Of a stretch of 64,000 nucleotides of DNA, positions 7,607-15,542 are shown one piece after another. The DNA is from CAUZJF01 sp965248605 (lineage in GTDB: Bacteria; Chloroflexota; Dehalococcoidia; Lucifugimonadales; CAUZJF01). The first letter of the stretch is position 1; the number at the start of each line of letters is the position of its first letter. The notes below the pieces were generated by a model. The model did not search any database. It had not been told where the DNA came from and saw only the letters and a list, made by a program, of their open reading frames with translations. The stretch lies in the NCBI GenBank assembly GCA_965248605.1, contig CBDFJV010000007.1, positions 1,860,001-1,924,000 on the forward strand, in the 5' to 3' direction. A program made the translations under genes and the position numbers.

Positions 7607-8866
7607 ATGAACGCGTTTTTCGTAATCATTCTGGTGGCGGTTCTGATCGAGTACTCTCTCGACGTGGTCGCGAATGTGCTGAACCTCCGGGCCATGAAGC
7701 CGGAAACGCCCGCGGCCCTTCAGGACGTGTACAAGCCCGACGAATACCGCAAGTCCCAGGAGTACACGCGGGCGACGACGCGGTTTGGACTCGTCACGAG
7801 CACGTTCTCACTCGTGGTGCTGCTGGGGTTCTGGTTCGTCGGCGGCTTCAACTTCCTCGACGAGGTCGTGCGCGGGTGGGACTATCCGGTGGTCGTCAGA
7901 GGCGTACTGTACATCGGCATCTTAGTGGTCGCGTACTTCGTGGTCTCGTTGCCGTTCAGCATCTACTCAACCTTTGTTATCGAGGAGCGGTTCGGGTTCA
8001 ACAAGACGACACCTCGCACGTTTGTCACCGATCTCCTCAAGGGGCTGGCGCTGGCCGCCGTGATCGGCGTACCGGTGCTGGCGGGCGTGCTGGCCTTCTT
8101 CGAGTACGCGGGGTCCCTCGCGTGGCTATACTGTTGGATCGCGGTGACGTTGTTCACGCTGGCGCTGGAGTTCGTTGCGCCGACCTGGATAATGCCTATC
8201 TTCAACAAGTTCACTCCGCTCGAAGCCGGTAACCTTCGCGACGCTATATTCCAGTACGCAAAGGGCGTGGACTTCACGGTCAGCAACATCTTCGTGATCG
8301 ACGGCTCGAAGCGCTCCACCAAGGCGAACGCCTTTTTCACGGGCTTCGGCCGCAACAAGCGCATCGCGCTCTTCGACACCCTGGTCGAGAAGCACACCGT
8401 CCCCGAGCTGGTGGCCGTCCTTGCGCACGAGATCGGCCATTACAAGATGAGGCACATCGTACAGGGCATCGTCATCCGCGTGGCCAATACGGGCGTCGTC
8501 TTCTTCCTGCTGTCGGTGGTGCTGGGAAGCGCGGGACTCTACGACGCCTTCTTCATGGACGAGCAGTCGATCTACACGGGGCTCCTGTTCTTCGCGCTGC
8601 TGTACACGCCTGTAAACGTCGTCCTCTCGGTCGTGATGCAAGTCGTGTCGCGGAAACACGAATACGAAGCCGACCGCTGGTCCGCGGAGACGTACGAAGA
8701 GCCGGCAAGCCTGGTCGAGGCGCTCAAGAAGCTCTCCGCCGAGAACCTGTCTAACCTCGATCCGCACCCGTTCTTCGTGTTCCTGAACTACTCGCACCCG
8801 CCGCTGCTGAACAGGGTCGAGGCCATCGAGCGGCACAGCCGGGGGGAGCGGGCGCTTCAGAACTGA
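7607..8866 (+). CDS. Ste24/HtpX-like M48 membrane metalloprotease
   Basis: The 419-residue protein is an integral membrane zinc protease of family M48, close to CAAX prenyl protease 1. It has hydrophobic segments near residues 3-22, 62-82, 100-125 and 145-190, and a further pair around 290-345. The zinc motif HEIGH lies near residue 275 (AVLAHEIGHYKMRHI), and the third ligand is in EYEADRW near 352. The N-terminal segment LNLRAMKPETPAAL with YRKSQEYT matches the Ste24-type N-terminal domain. The active site should face the cytosolic side or the intramembrane chamber, with a role in membrane-protein quality control inferred from the family. It is followed after 51 bases by the PGF-pre-PGF gene. 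Confidence 0.88.
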   Translation: MNAFFVIILVAVLIEYSLDVVANVLNLRAMKPETPAALQDVYKPDEYRKSQEYTRATTRFGLVTSTFSLVVLLGFWFVGGFNFLDEVVRGWDYPVVVRGVLYIGILVVAYFVVSLPFSIYSTFVIEERFGFNKTTPRTFVTDLLKGLALAAVIGVPVLAGVLAFFEYAGSLAWLYCWIAVTLFTLALEFVAPTWIMPIFNKFTPLEAGNLRDAIFQYAKGVDFTVSNIFVIDGSKRSTKANAFFTGFGRNKRIALFDTLVEKHTVPELVAVLAHEIGHYKMRHIVQGIVIRVANTGVVFFLLSVVLGSAGLYDAFFMDEQSIYTGLLFFALLYTPVNVVLSVVMQVVSRKHEYEADRWSAETYEEPASLVEALKKLSAENLSNLDPHPFFVFLNYSHPPLLNRVEAIERHSRGERALQN

Positions 8867-8917
8867 AGGCAGCGGCGTACCCGTACAATAGGTGGAGACT
8901 TTTCCCAAGGTGTCTTG

Positions 8918-10456
8918 ATGCGTCACACAAGTCTGTTGGTAGTTCTCTCTCTCGTCGTCGTAGTCGCGGCGTTCACTCTGTTTCGGGCGCAGGTAGACGC
9001 GAGGTCCGCCGAGCTCGCTCGTCCGCCCGTTGGGGTGCTCGCCCAGACGGTCCAGACAACGACGGCTGACGAGCTACTAGGCATAGTCCGGCAGGCGAGC
9101 GCGGAGGCCGGGGCGACACTGCTGACGAACGCCGACCCGGACGTCGGCGCCGAGGTGCTCGAGCAGCTGGCAATCGACAAGGCCGAGCTGGTCATCGAGC
9201 AGATGGACAGCGAGCCGGCGGCCAGGCTGATGGAACGCGTGAGCACGGACAAGGGAGTGGAGCTGATCGGCGTCATCCCGGGCGCCCAGTCGGCGGACAT
9301 CTGGTCGCTGATGGAGAAGGTGAAGGCCGGCGAGCTAATGGACGAAGCGCCCCTGGACTGGGCGGTCCGGGTCGTGGGACTCGTTTCCGAGGAGCGGCTG
9401 ATCCCGCGTCTGCCGGAGGTGTCGCCGGACAGGCTGTGGGACATGCCTCTGGAGACGCTGCTCGACCGGCTCCCGAACGTGCCGGTCATGCAGCTCGACC
9501 GTTGGAACCGGCCGGACGTCCCCGACGACCTGCCCGCGCCGACGGGAACCGAGGTCAGCGACACGCTGACGACCTACAACGTCCCGGAGACCAGGGTGTC
9601 CGAATGGGCGACTGTGGTCAGCAGCCCCGCGCCCTTCGACCGGATCTGGGCCCGGTTCACGCGCGCCCTGAGAGACGTCAAGGTTACCGTCGAGAACCTG
9701 CCCGAGCAGCCGCTAGGCACTCCCCAGTTCCCGCCCGACCGCAAGGTAAACGCCTTCGTCAACGTCGGGTTCGAAAACGCGCAGCCTGAAGACGTCGCCG
9801 TCGCCGCCGGCATGCTCTTTGTCGAGAAGAGCTGGCTGGAGGCCAACGAGGTCCACAAGTGGTCGATCGAGTTCAACCGCTTCGACGAAGGGGCGAACCG
9901 GTGGACGCCGTTCCAATCGAAGCGCGTCCGGGAAGACACCGAACGGATATTCTTCGCGGTGGTGGTCCCAGGCTTCTCGACCCTCGCGATTACGGGCGGG
10001 TCAGGGCCGGCCGAGCAGGTATTCGACGTGAAGGACTTGAAGATCACGCCTGCAACGCCTTTCGCCGGCCAGGAGTTCACGGTCAGCGCCAACGTCACGA
10101 ACGTCGGCGCCGAGGCGGCGGAGTATCCGGCGAACCTTTGGATAGACAAGAGCATCCAGGCCGTCGAGCTGGTGCAGGTCGGAGCAGGAGAGACGGTCCC
10201 GTTCACCGTCAGCGCCTCTAGGCCCGAGGGGGTCTACTCGGTGCGGCTGGAGCGCCTCATCGACGAGTTCCAGGTGCAGGCCGCGCCTGAAGTGCCCGAG
10301 GTGGGGGATGTGGCGGTCCCGATGTGGGCGGGGTTGGTCGTCGGGGTGGTGCTAGTGCTGGGTGGTGGGCTTGCGCTGCGGCGACGGGGGTTTGACTGGC
10401 GGTCTTCAGGGCGGTTCTTCGGACCAAACTCCCATGGAGTTGATTGGAGATTATGA
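8918..10456 (+). CDS. PGF-pre-PGF/CARDB-domain cell-surface protein
   Basis: The 512-residue protein has an N-terminal signal segment (LLVVLSLVVVVAAFTLF). A helical region of about 180 residues follows, built of degenerate repeats such as TADELLGIVRQ, GAEVLEQLAIDKAELVIEQM and AARLMERVSTDKGVELIG. Then come a PGF-pre-PGF domain (about 250-365, with WSIEFNRF and FFAVVVPGFSTLAITG), a CARDB-like beta-sandwich (about 370-450, FTVSANVTNVGAEAAEYP) and a C-terminal transmembrane helix (near 468-487) before a basic tail. This is the layout of anchored surface proteins with extracellular domains. The ATG at 8918 has AAGGTG five bases upstream and is preferred to the TTG just before it. Confidence 0.8.
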   Translation: MRHTSLLVVLSLVVVVAAFTLFRAQVDARSAELARPPVGVLAQTVQTTTADELLGIVRQASAEAGATLLTNADPDVGAEVLEQLAIDKAELVIEQMDSEPAARLMERVSTDKGVELIGVIPGAQSADIWSLMEKVKAGELMDEAPLDWAVRVVGLVSEERLIPRLPEVSPDRLWDMPLETLLDRLPNVPVMQLDRWNRPDVPDDLPAPTGTEVSDTLTTYNVPETRVSEWATVVSSPAPFDRIWARFTRALRDVKVTVENLPEQPLGTPQFPPDRKVNAFVNVGFENAQPEDVAVAAGMLFVEKSWLEANEVHKWSIEFNRFDEGANRWTPFQSKRVREDTERIFFAVVVPGFSTLAITGGSGPAEQVFDVKDLKITPATPFAGQEFTVSANVTNVGAEAAEYPANLWIDKSIQAVELVQVGAGETVPFTVSASRPEGVYSVRLERLIDEFQVQAAPEVPEVGDVAVPMWAGLVVGVVLVLGGGLALRRRGFDWRSSGRFFGPNSHGVDWRL

Positions 10457-10584
10457 TCCCTTTGTGAGTCGAGCTACATCACACCATGCGGCACAGTACA
10501 TTAGATACTTAGATGGCCGTAGTTTGAATTGGGTAACGAGCCGTGCGACAATCGTCGTGAGTCACTCCAATCTGGAGCCAGAAT

Positions 10585-11664
10585 ATGGTCAAGAAGTATG
10601 TCAAACAAGAGGACGTTCCAAGCTGTACACTTGATGATGCTTTGCGAGTTCCAAAGGCCATGGTCGACGATTATGCCTCTGATTCAACGCCACCATTGAA
10701 GGTCGCGGCGCCCCTTGAAATGGCCCCAAACTCGAGCCATTTTCGAATGCTCTGTGGCGCGGCGATTGCCTATGGCCTGATCGAGGGGGGCGCAAAGGCC
10801 GCTGAGATCAGGGTCACCCAATTGGCTTCCCGCATCCTGAAGCCCACCAAAGAAGGGGATGACGTTGTTGCCCGGAGAGAGGCCTTTCGCCAGCCGAGGA
10901 TTGTCGGGGAGTTTCTACAAAAGTACTCTGGCTCGTCGCTACCAAAGGCTGAGATTGCCCGCAATGTACTCGAGGAAATGGGTGTCCCGAAAGACAAGAC
11001 CGATGGCGTCCACAACATGATCCAGGTTGGGGCAAGGTCAGTGGGATTCATAACCGAGATAAAAGGCAAAGAGTACGTTGATCTCATCGGTACTCAGGAA
11101 CTTGGCGACGAAGTCCGCGGTATCGAACAAGAGCTGCCAGCACCCCAGGAGGGAGTCCCCGAGTCAGGAGATGAAATTGTCGTCGCTCAGGCCGAACCCA
11201 GCGAACTCAAACACCGAAAGCGGAGAGTCTTCATTGCTCACGGAAAGAACAAGAGCCTAGTAGAGCCCATAAAGAAACTCTTGAACTTTGGAGAGCTTGA
11301 GGCTGTTGCATCCACGGAGAAACAGACAGTTTCCCAACCTGTACCAGATAAAGTCATGGCCGACCTACGAGGGTGCGGCGCTGCCATCATCCATATCGAT
11401 GCCGAGACTACACTCATTGACAAAGGAGCCAATGAACACACCGTCCTGAACCCAAACGTGCTCATCGAAATCGGTGCTGCGATGGCGTTGTTCGGCAGGA
11501 GGTTCATTCTCTTGGTGCGTCAAGGCGTGACGCTCCCATCAAATCTTCAAGGTCTGTATGAAGTCCGATACGACGGATCCACCCTGGATGGCCCGGCAAC
11601 CATCGCACTGCTAGAAGCGATTAACGACATAAAGAACCACCCCCTGCCCGGCGAACACGACTGA
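10585..11664 (+). CDS. TIR-like (PF10137-type) nucleotide-binding protein, possible defence effector
   Basis: The 359-residue protein ends in a TIR-like domain of the CAP12/Pycsar-effector type (about 212-345). It shows RRVFIAHGKN at the first strand, SQPVPDKVMADL, then NVLIEIGAAMALFG with the glutamate expected for NAD cleavage, and RFILLVRQG. The N-terminal 190 residues look like a winged-helix or adaptor region (RIVGEFLQKYSGSSLPKAEIARNVLEEMG). Such proteins often act as antiphage NADases triggered by a nucleotide or by a partner. No cyclase, Argonaute or other partner is adjacent; upstream is the surface-protein gene, downstream an empty 292 bases. Base composition is visibly more AT-rich than its neighbours, consistent with transfer. 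The ATG at 10585 was taken; its ribosome site is weak. Confidence 0.7.
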   Translation: MVKKYVKQEDVPSCTLDDALRVPKAMVDDYASDSTPPLKVAAPLEMAPNSSHFRMLCGAAIAYGLIEGGAKAAEIRVTQLASRILKPTKEGDDVVARREAFRQPRIVGEFLQKYSGSSLPKAEIARNVLEEMGVPKDKTDGVHNMIQVGARSVGFITEIKGKEYVDLIGTQELGDEVRGIEQELPAPQEGVPESGDEIVVAQAEPSELKHRKRRVFIAHGKNKSLVEPIKKLLNFGELEAVASTEKQTVSQPVPDKVMADLRGCGAAIIHIDAETTLIDKGANEHTVLNPNVLIEIGAAMALFGRRFILLVRQGVTLPSNLQGLYEVRYDGSTLDGPATIALLEAINDIKNHPLPGEHD

Positions 11665-11956
11665 TCAGCTGCGCCCCTCGCACGAGAACGCCGACCCGAG
11701 GATCGCTGCCATGACTCTGAGTTTCAGAAAAGAAGTCGTCAGTCTCCGAGTGGCGACATTTCCGCCAATCTCTTCCTGAGGTTCGATCTGTCCGAAGAGC
11801 ATCGTGCCTTAGCAGCGATCGAGAAGTCTTGCTTCATTTTCGAAGTCTGCCACCGTCAGTCATATACTTGACCAAGAGATTTCGATACCCCCCAAGGCTA
11901 AGCGCTTGCATCTGGGTGGTCATTGTTGCCAAGCCTGCGCTCGGTCTCCAAAACGA
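11665..11956. other. Gap with no recognisable feature
   Basis: I see no conserved reading frame, RNA gene, repeat or clear hairpin between the TIR-domain gene and the small protein gene at 11957. Confidence 0.5.
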
Positions 11957-12229
11957 TTAGCTCGACGGCTTGCCGCCCCCGGCCTCGACAACGCCTATCA
12001 TGCGGTCGTTGATCGAGCTGCACGGGAATAGGAAGGGTTTGTCGGTCACTTCGATAGTCAGCGTACCGGAGCCCTCGTCCCATTCGTAGATACCGGTGAT
12101 GCCTCGCCCCAATACGGTCCCGATAGGCCCTGACGGCACGTCGATGCCGTTGCGCCGTAGTTCGCCGCGTAGCTTTTCGAATGTGGCGCTCGATACGTCC
12201 GTGAAGGTGACTGGGGGACATCCTGACAT
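11957..12229 (-). CDS. Small conserved-looking protein of unknown function
   Basis: The 90-residue protein has a good ribosome site (AGAGGAGAAG) upstream of its ATG. It reads as a compact soluble domain with GTVLGRGITGIYEWDEGSGTLTIEVTDKP followed by FLFPCSSINDRMIGVVEAGG. I do not recognise the family. It is divergent from the mgsA operon and shares its 233-base control region, but nothing ties it to methylamine metabolism. Confidence 0.65.
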   Translation of the reverse strand: MSGCPPVTFTDVSSATFEKLRGELRRNGIDVPSGPIGTVLGRGITGIYEWDEGSGTLTIEVTDKPFLFPCSSINDRMIGVVEAGGGKPSS

Positions 12230-12377
12230 TCGCTTCTCCTCTGCGCGGTTGGGCGCACTGCCGAACCAGTCGCGCCGGTGGGTTTATGGTTAGCACATCG
12301 ATAGGTTGTTCGCAAACGGGCGGCGAAGCTCCGGCAGCACGCAGAAGTTGCGCGGCCTTGCGGGGTTTGGTGTGGTG

Positions 12378-12406
12378 TTGCAGGCGCTCATAGCCGGTGC
12401 TATATT
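12378..12406 (+). promoter_or_regulatory. Promoter of the N-methylglutamate cluster
   Basis: TTGCAG (12378-12383) and TATATT (12401-12406) are separated by 17 bases. Transcription would start near 12413, about 50 bases before the mgsA ATG. I see no clear operator. Confidence 0.55.
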
Positions 12407-12462
12407 TGTGCCCGAAGGCCCGTCCACCTGCTGGCCGGGCCGCTGTGTTGTGAGGCCCTTCG

Positions 12463-13377
12463 ATGTGCGGTATTAGCGGGATCATCTACAAGAACGCGCG
12501 GCAGAACGGCCAGGCCCCGGTGGGCCGCGATCTGGTGCGGATGCTGGACTCTCTCGCCCACCGCGGGCGGGACTCCACGGGCGTAACCGTCGCGGGCGAG
12601 GGCATCGACGGGGACTATGTTGTACGCCTGTGGACGGAGGACGCGGACCGCGCCGACGCGGTGCTGGCCCGCGCCGAAGAGGCCGCGACCCGCGCCGGCT
12701 GCGTGGTTACTGACAGACAGAACTGGGGCGAGTACCTCCGGCTCCTGGTGAACTACGAGGGCGAGGTACCTCACCTGGCTGAGGCCCTGATCGGGACGGA
12801 GGGCGTCGAGATCCACAGCATCGGCCGGGTGTCGGAGGTCGTCAAGGACGTGGGCACAGCCGGAGTGCTGTCCGAGAGGCACGACGTGGGAGGGCTACGG
12901 GGCACGCACGGCATCGGGCATGTCCGGATGGCGACCGAGAGCAAGGTCGACATCAGCCACGCCCACCCCTTCTGGGCCTACCCGTTCCCGGACGTCACGG
13001 TCGTACATAACGGGCAGCTTACGAACTACCATAAGCTCAAGCGACGCTACGAGGACCAGGGCCACCGGTTCCAGACCGGGAACGACTCCGAGCTGATCGC
13101 GGTCTACCTGGCAGACAAGCTGGCACGGGGCGAGGCCCTCGAAAGGGCGCTGGGTGATTCCCTGGATGACCTGGACGGGACATTTACTTACGTCGTGTCG
13201 ACCGAGGACGGGCTGGGGTGCGCCAAAGACCAGTGGTCGGCGAAACCGCTGGTTACGATGGAAACGGACGATGTGGTGGCGGTCGCGTCGGAAGAGGTGG
13301 CGCTACGTAGCATCTTCTCAGAAGAAATCGACCGAGTCGAGCCCCAGCAGCGCGAGATCATGACTTGGTCACTCTAG
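12463..13377 (+). CDS. mgsA: N-methylglutamate synthase subunit A-like class II glutamine amidotransferase
   Basis: The 304-residue protein is a stand-alone class II (Ntn) glutamine amidotransferase domain, as in the N-terminus of GltB. The catalytic cysteine is residue 2 (MCGISGI), which fixes the ATG; GAGG lies upstream. Later motifs are LAHRGRDSTG, GTHGIGHVRMATES, HAHPF, VVHNGQLTNY and TGNDSELIA. In N-methylglutamate synthase this subunit would release methylamine from gamma-glutamylmethylamide, in place of ammonia from glutamine. It overlaps the next gene by 13 bases. Taken alone it could be part of a split glutamate synthase; the downstream gmaS and mgd genes favour the methylamine pathway. 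Confidence 0.82.
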   Translation: MCGISGIIYKNARQNGQAPVGRDLVRMLDSLAHRGRDSTGVTVAGEGIDGDYVVRLWTEDADRADAVLARAEEAATRAGCVVTDRQNWGEYLRLLVNYEGEVPHLAEALIGTEGVEIHSIGRVSEVVKDVGTAGVLSERHDVGGLRGTHGIGHVRMATESKVDISHAHPFWAYPFPDVTVVHNGQLTNYHKLKRRYEDQGHRFQTGNDSELIAVYLADKLARGEALERALGDSLDDLDGTFTYVVSTEDGLGCAKDQWSAKPLVTMETDDVVAVASEEVALRSIFSEEIDRVEPQQREIMTWSL

Positions 13378-14084
13378 ACGCCGCCGAGTTATCTCCTCGA
13401 GAGCTGAACGGGCGTCTCAAGGAGCTTGCAGGCAATGGGCGCGCCGATGTGACTATCCTGAATCCAGGGGCGCGGCACAACCTCGCGGTCGGCATTCTGG
13501 AGCCGTGTAAGGTGCACTTCAAAGGTAGCGTCGGCTACTTCGGCGCTAGCATGATCGACGGCCCAGAGGTGACTATCGAAGGCAACGCCGGGTGGGCCCT
13601 CGGCGAGAACATGATGGGCGGAAAGATCGCGTTGTCCAAGGACGCCGGCGCGTCGGTGGCGGCCAGCATGCGGGGTGGTGAGGTGGTCGTGGGCGGCAAC
13701 GCGGGCGCGCGGGCGGGTATCTCGATGAAGGGCGGAACGCTGGCCATCGCGGGTAACTCGGGCTTCCTGACGGGGTTCATGATGCAGAAGGGCCGTATCA
13801 TCGTGTGCGGCGATGTCGGCGAGGCCGTCGGCGATTCAATGTATGAGGGGACGATCTACGTCGGCGGTGAGATAGGCTCTTTGGGGAACGACGCGGTGGT
13901 AGAAGAGGCGAGCGAGGACGAGCTTATTGAGGTGTGGTCGGTGCTCGAAGACGCGACTAGGAACCCCCTCCTCAATCCTCCCCCGGTGGGGGAGGAGGTA
14001 CGGCCTCGATTCAGGAAGGTCGTTTCGGAGAAGAAGCTGTACCATTTCGACTCGCTGGAGCGGCTCGAGATGGCGGCGGTGTGA
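13365..14084 (+). CDS. mgsB: N-methylglutamate synthase subunit B-like GXGXG-domain protein
   Basis: The 239-residue protein is the right-handed beta-helix GXGXG domain found at the C-terminus of glutamate synthase large subunits. Repeats of the form GNAGWALGENMMGGKI, GGNAGARAGISMKGG, GNSGFLTGFMMQKG and GDVGEAVGDSMYEG are clear. It is structural, holding the amidotransferase and synthase domains together. The only credible start is TTG 13365, overlapping the mgsA stop, so translation is coupled. The segment LLNPPPVGEE (near residues 202-211) is encoded by a palindromic repeat (13977-13995) also seen in intergenic DNA. Confidence 0.82.
   Translation: MVTLDAAELSPRELNGRLKELAGNGRADVTILNPGARHNLAVGILEPCKVHFKGSVGYFGASMIDGPEVTIEGNAGWALGENMMGGKIALSKDAGASVAASMRGGEVVVGGNAGARAGISMKGGTLAIAGNSGFLTGFMMQKGRIIVCGDVGEAVGDSMYEGTIYVGGEIGSLGNDAVVEEASEDELIEVWSVLEDATRNPLLNPPPVGEEVRPRFRKVVSEKKLYHFDSLERLEMAAV
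13977..13995. repeat. Palindromic repeat inside mgsB
   Basis: CCTCCCCC-GGT-GGGGGAGG is a near-perfect palindrome of the same type as the intergenic CCTCTCCC/GGGAGAGG repeats in this window, but it lies in the coding sequence of mgsB and encodes Pro-Pro-Val-Gly. Confidence 0.6.
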
Positions 14085-14132
14085 TATGGAGATCTCCCTC
14101 ACCTTCCCGAGAGCCTCGGAATCTTCGACAAT

Positions 14133-14153
14133 CCTCTCCCATCAAGGGAGAGG
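14133..14153. repeat. Palindromic repeat between mgsB and mgsC
   Basis: CCTCTCCC-ATCAA-GGGAGAGG forms a perfect 8-bp stem. It fills the 87-base gap between mgsB and mgsC, the only sizeable gap within the mgs genes, and provides the purine-rich stretch ahead of the mgsC start. Confidence 0.65.
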
Positions 14154-14171
14154 AGGTCAGCGGCTGACGCT

Positions 14172-15473
14172 ATGGTGATGGGGACGAGCCAGATATGGTC
14201 CCCTCAAGTCATGGAGGACATCCACTCCAAGGCGAAGCTTGGCCGGTACCGCATTCGTGGGTTCTCCACCTTCCAGAAGGTTACGCACTTCGACGACTTG
14301 ACGTTTCTCTCTACCGGTCTGACGCGTTTTCCGCTGGAGGGGTATAAGGAGAAGTGCAACACCGAGACGGTGATTGGCGCCCGCCACGCCGAGAACCCCC
14401 TTGTGCTCGACACGCCGGTATACATCAGTGGTATGAGCTATGGCGCGCTCTCGGCCAACGCCAAGACGGCACTCGGCAAGGCAGCGACGATGGTGGGTAC
14501 GGCCTCGTGCACGGGCGACGGCGGGATGCTGCAGTCCGAAAGGGACGCCTCAGAGAAGCTTATCTATCAGGTGCTACCGAGTCGCTACGGCTTCGACCCG
14601 CACCACCTCGTGCAAGCGCAAGCGGTGGAGATCGTGGTGGGGCAGGGGGCCAAGCCCGGTACCGGCGGGATGCTGATGGGCGTCAAGGTGCTCGACGAGA
14701 TCGCGGAAATGCGCGACCTCCCGACCGGGATCGACCAGCGTAGCCCAGCGCGTCACCCCGACTGGCTCGGCCCGGACGACCTGGCGGTGAAAATCGAGCA
14801 GATTCGGGAGGCCACGGACTGGAGCGTGCCGGTCCACGTGAAGCTGGGCGCGTGCCGCGTCGACGACGACGTGAAGCTGGCTGCCAAGGCCGGGGCGGAC
14901 GCCATCGTGATCGACAGCATGGTCGCTGGGACGGGGGCGTCGGCCGAAGTGTTGCTGGACCACAGCGGTATCCCGACGGTGCCAGCTATCGTCATGGCCC
15001 GGGAGGCCCTCCGCGAGCTGGGCCTGTACGGCGAGGTGAGCCTCATCGCATCGGGGGGCATCCGAAGCGGTGCGGACGCCGCGAAGGCGTTGGCGCTGGG
15101 TGCCGACGCGGTGGCGATCGGTATCGCAGCGCTCCTGGCGCTGAACTGCAACAAAGAGATCCCAGGCACCGACTTCGTGAAGGAGATCGGCGTTCCGGCG
15201 GGCGAATGCCGGCACTGCCACACGGGCAAGTGTCCGGTCGGTATCACGACGCAAGACCCCGAGCTCACGAAACGCCTGGACCCCGATGAAGCCGCGGAGA
15301 GGGTGGCGAACTTCATCAACTCGATGACGATGGAGCTGGCCTTGCTAACGCGGTCGTTGGGCAAGAGTGACGTCCACAGCCTGGAGCCGGAGGACTTGAG
15401 GGCGCTGACGCTTGAGGCATCGGCGATGGCCCGCGTTCCTCTGGTAGGCACCAACAAGGTATTTGGCGAGTAG
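14172..15473 (+). CDS. mgsC: N-methylglutamate synthase subunit C-like FMN/Fe-S synthase subunit
   Basis: The 433-residue protein matches the FMN-binding central domain of glutamate synthase (Glu_synthase), made here as a separate subunit. Characteristic segments are ISGMSYGALSANAKTALGKA, GDGGMLQSE, GQGAKPGTGGMLMG, the substrate/flavin region VHVKLGACRVDDDVKLAAKA, VIDSMVAGTGAS and LIASGGIRSGADAAKALALG. The iron-sulfur cysteines follow in GECRHCHTGKCPVGI. It would join the methylamino group to 2-oxoglutarate, giving N-methylglutamate. ATG 14172 follows an AGGAGG that is 14 bases away; GTG 14175 or ATG 14178 would also be possible. Confidence 0.85.
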   Translation: MVMGTSQIWSPQVMEDIHSKAKLGRYRIRGFSTFQKVTHFDDLTFLSTGLTRFPLEGYKEKCNTETVIGARHAENPLVLDTPVYISGMSYGALSANAKTALGKAATMVGTASCTGDGGMLQSERDASEKLIYQVLPSRYGFDPHHLVQAQAVEIVVGQGAKPGTGGMLMGVKVLDEIAEMRDLPTGIDQRSPARHPDWLGPDDLAVKIEQIREATDWSVPVHVKLGACRVDDDVKLAAKAGADAIVIDSMVAGTGASAEVLLDHSGIPTVPAIVMAREALRELGLYGEVSLIASGGIRSGADAAKALALGADAVAIGIAALLALNCNKEIPGTDFVKEIGVPAGECRHCHTGKCPVGITTQDPELTKRLDPDEAAERVANFINSMTMELALLTRSLGKSDVHSLEPEDLRALTLEASAMARVPLVGTNKVFGE

Positions 15474-15542
15474 ATTCGACGTCCTCCGCTCTTCGATGGG
15501 GACTGTCGAAGATCCCGAGCTTCTCGGGTAGGAGGGGCACCT

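Noticed and set aside
12463..15473. Ordinary split glutamate synthase (archaeal-type GltB pieces)
   Set aside because: Not excluded by sequence alone, but no GltD partner is present and the gmaS and four mgd-type genes in the same cluster make N-methylglutamate synthase the better reading.
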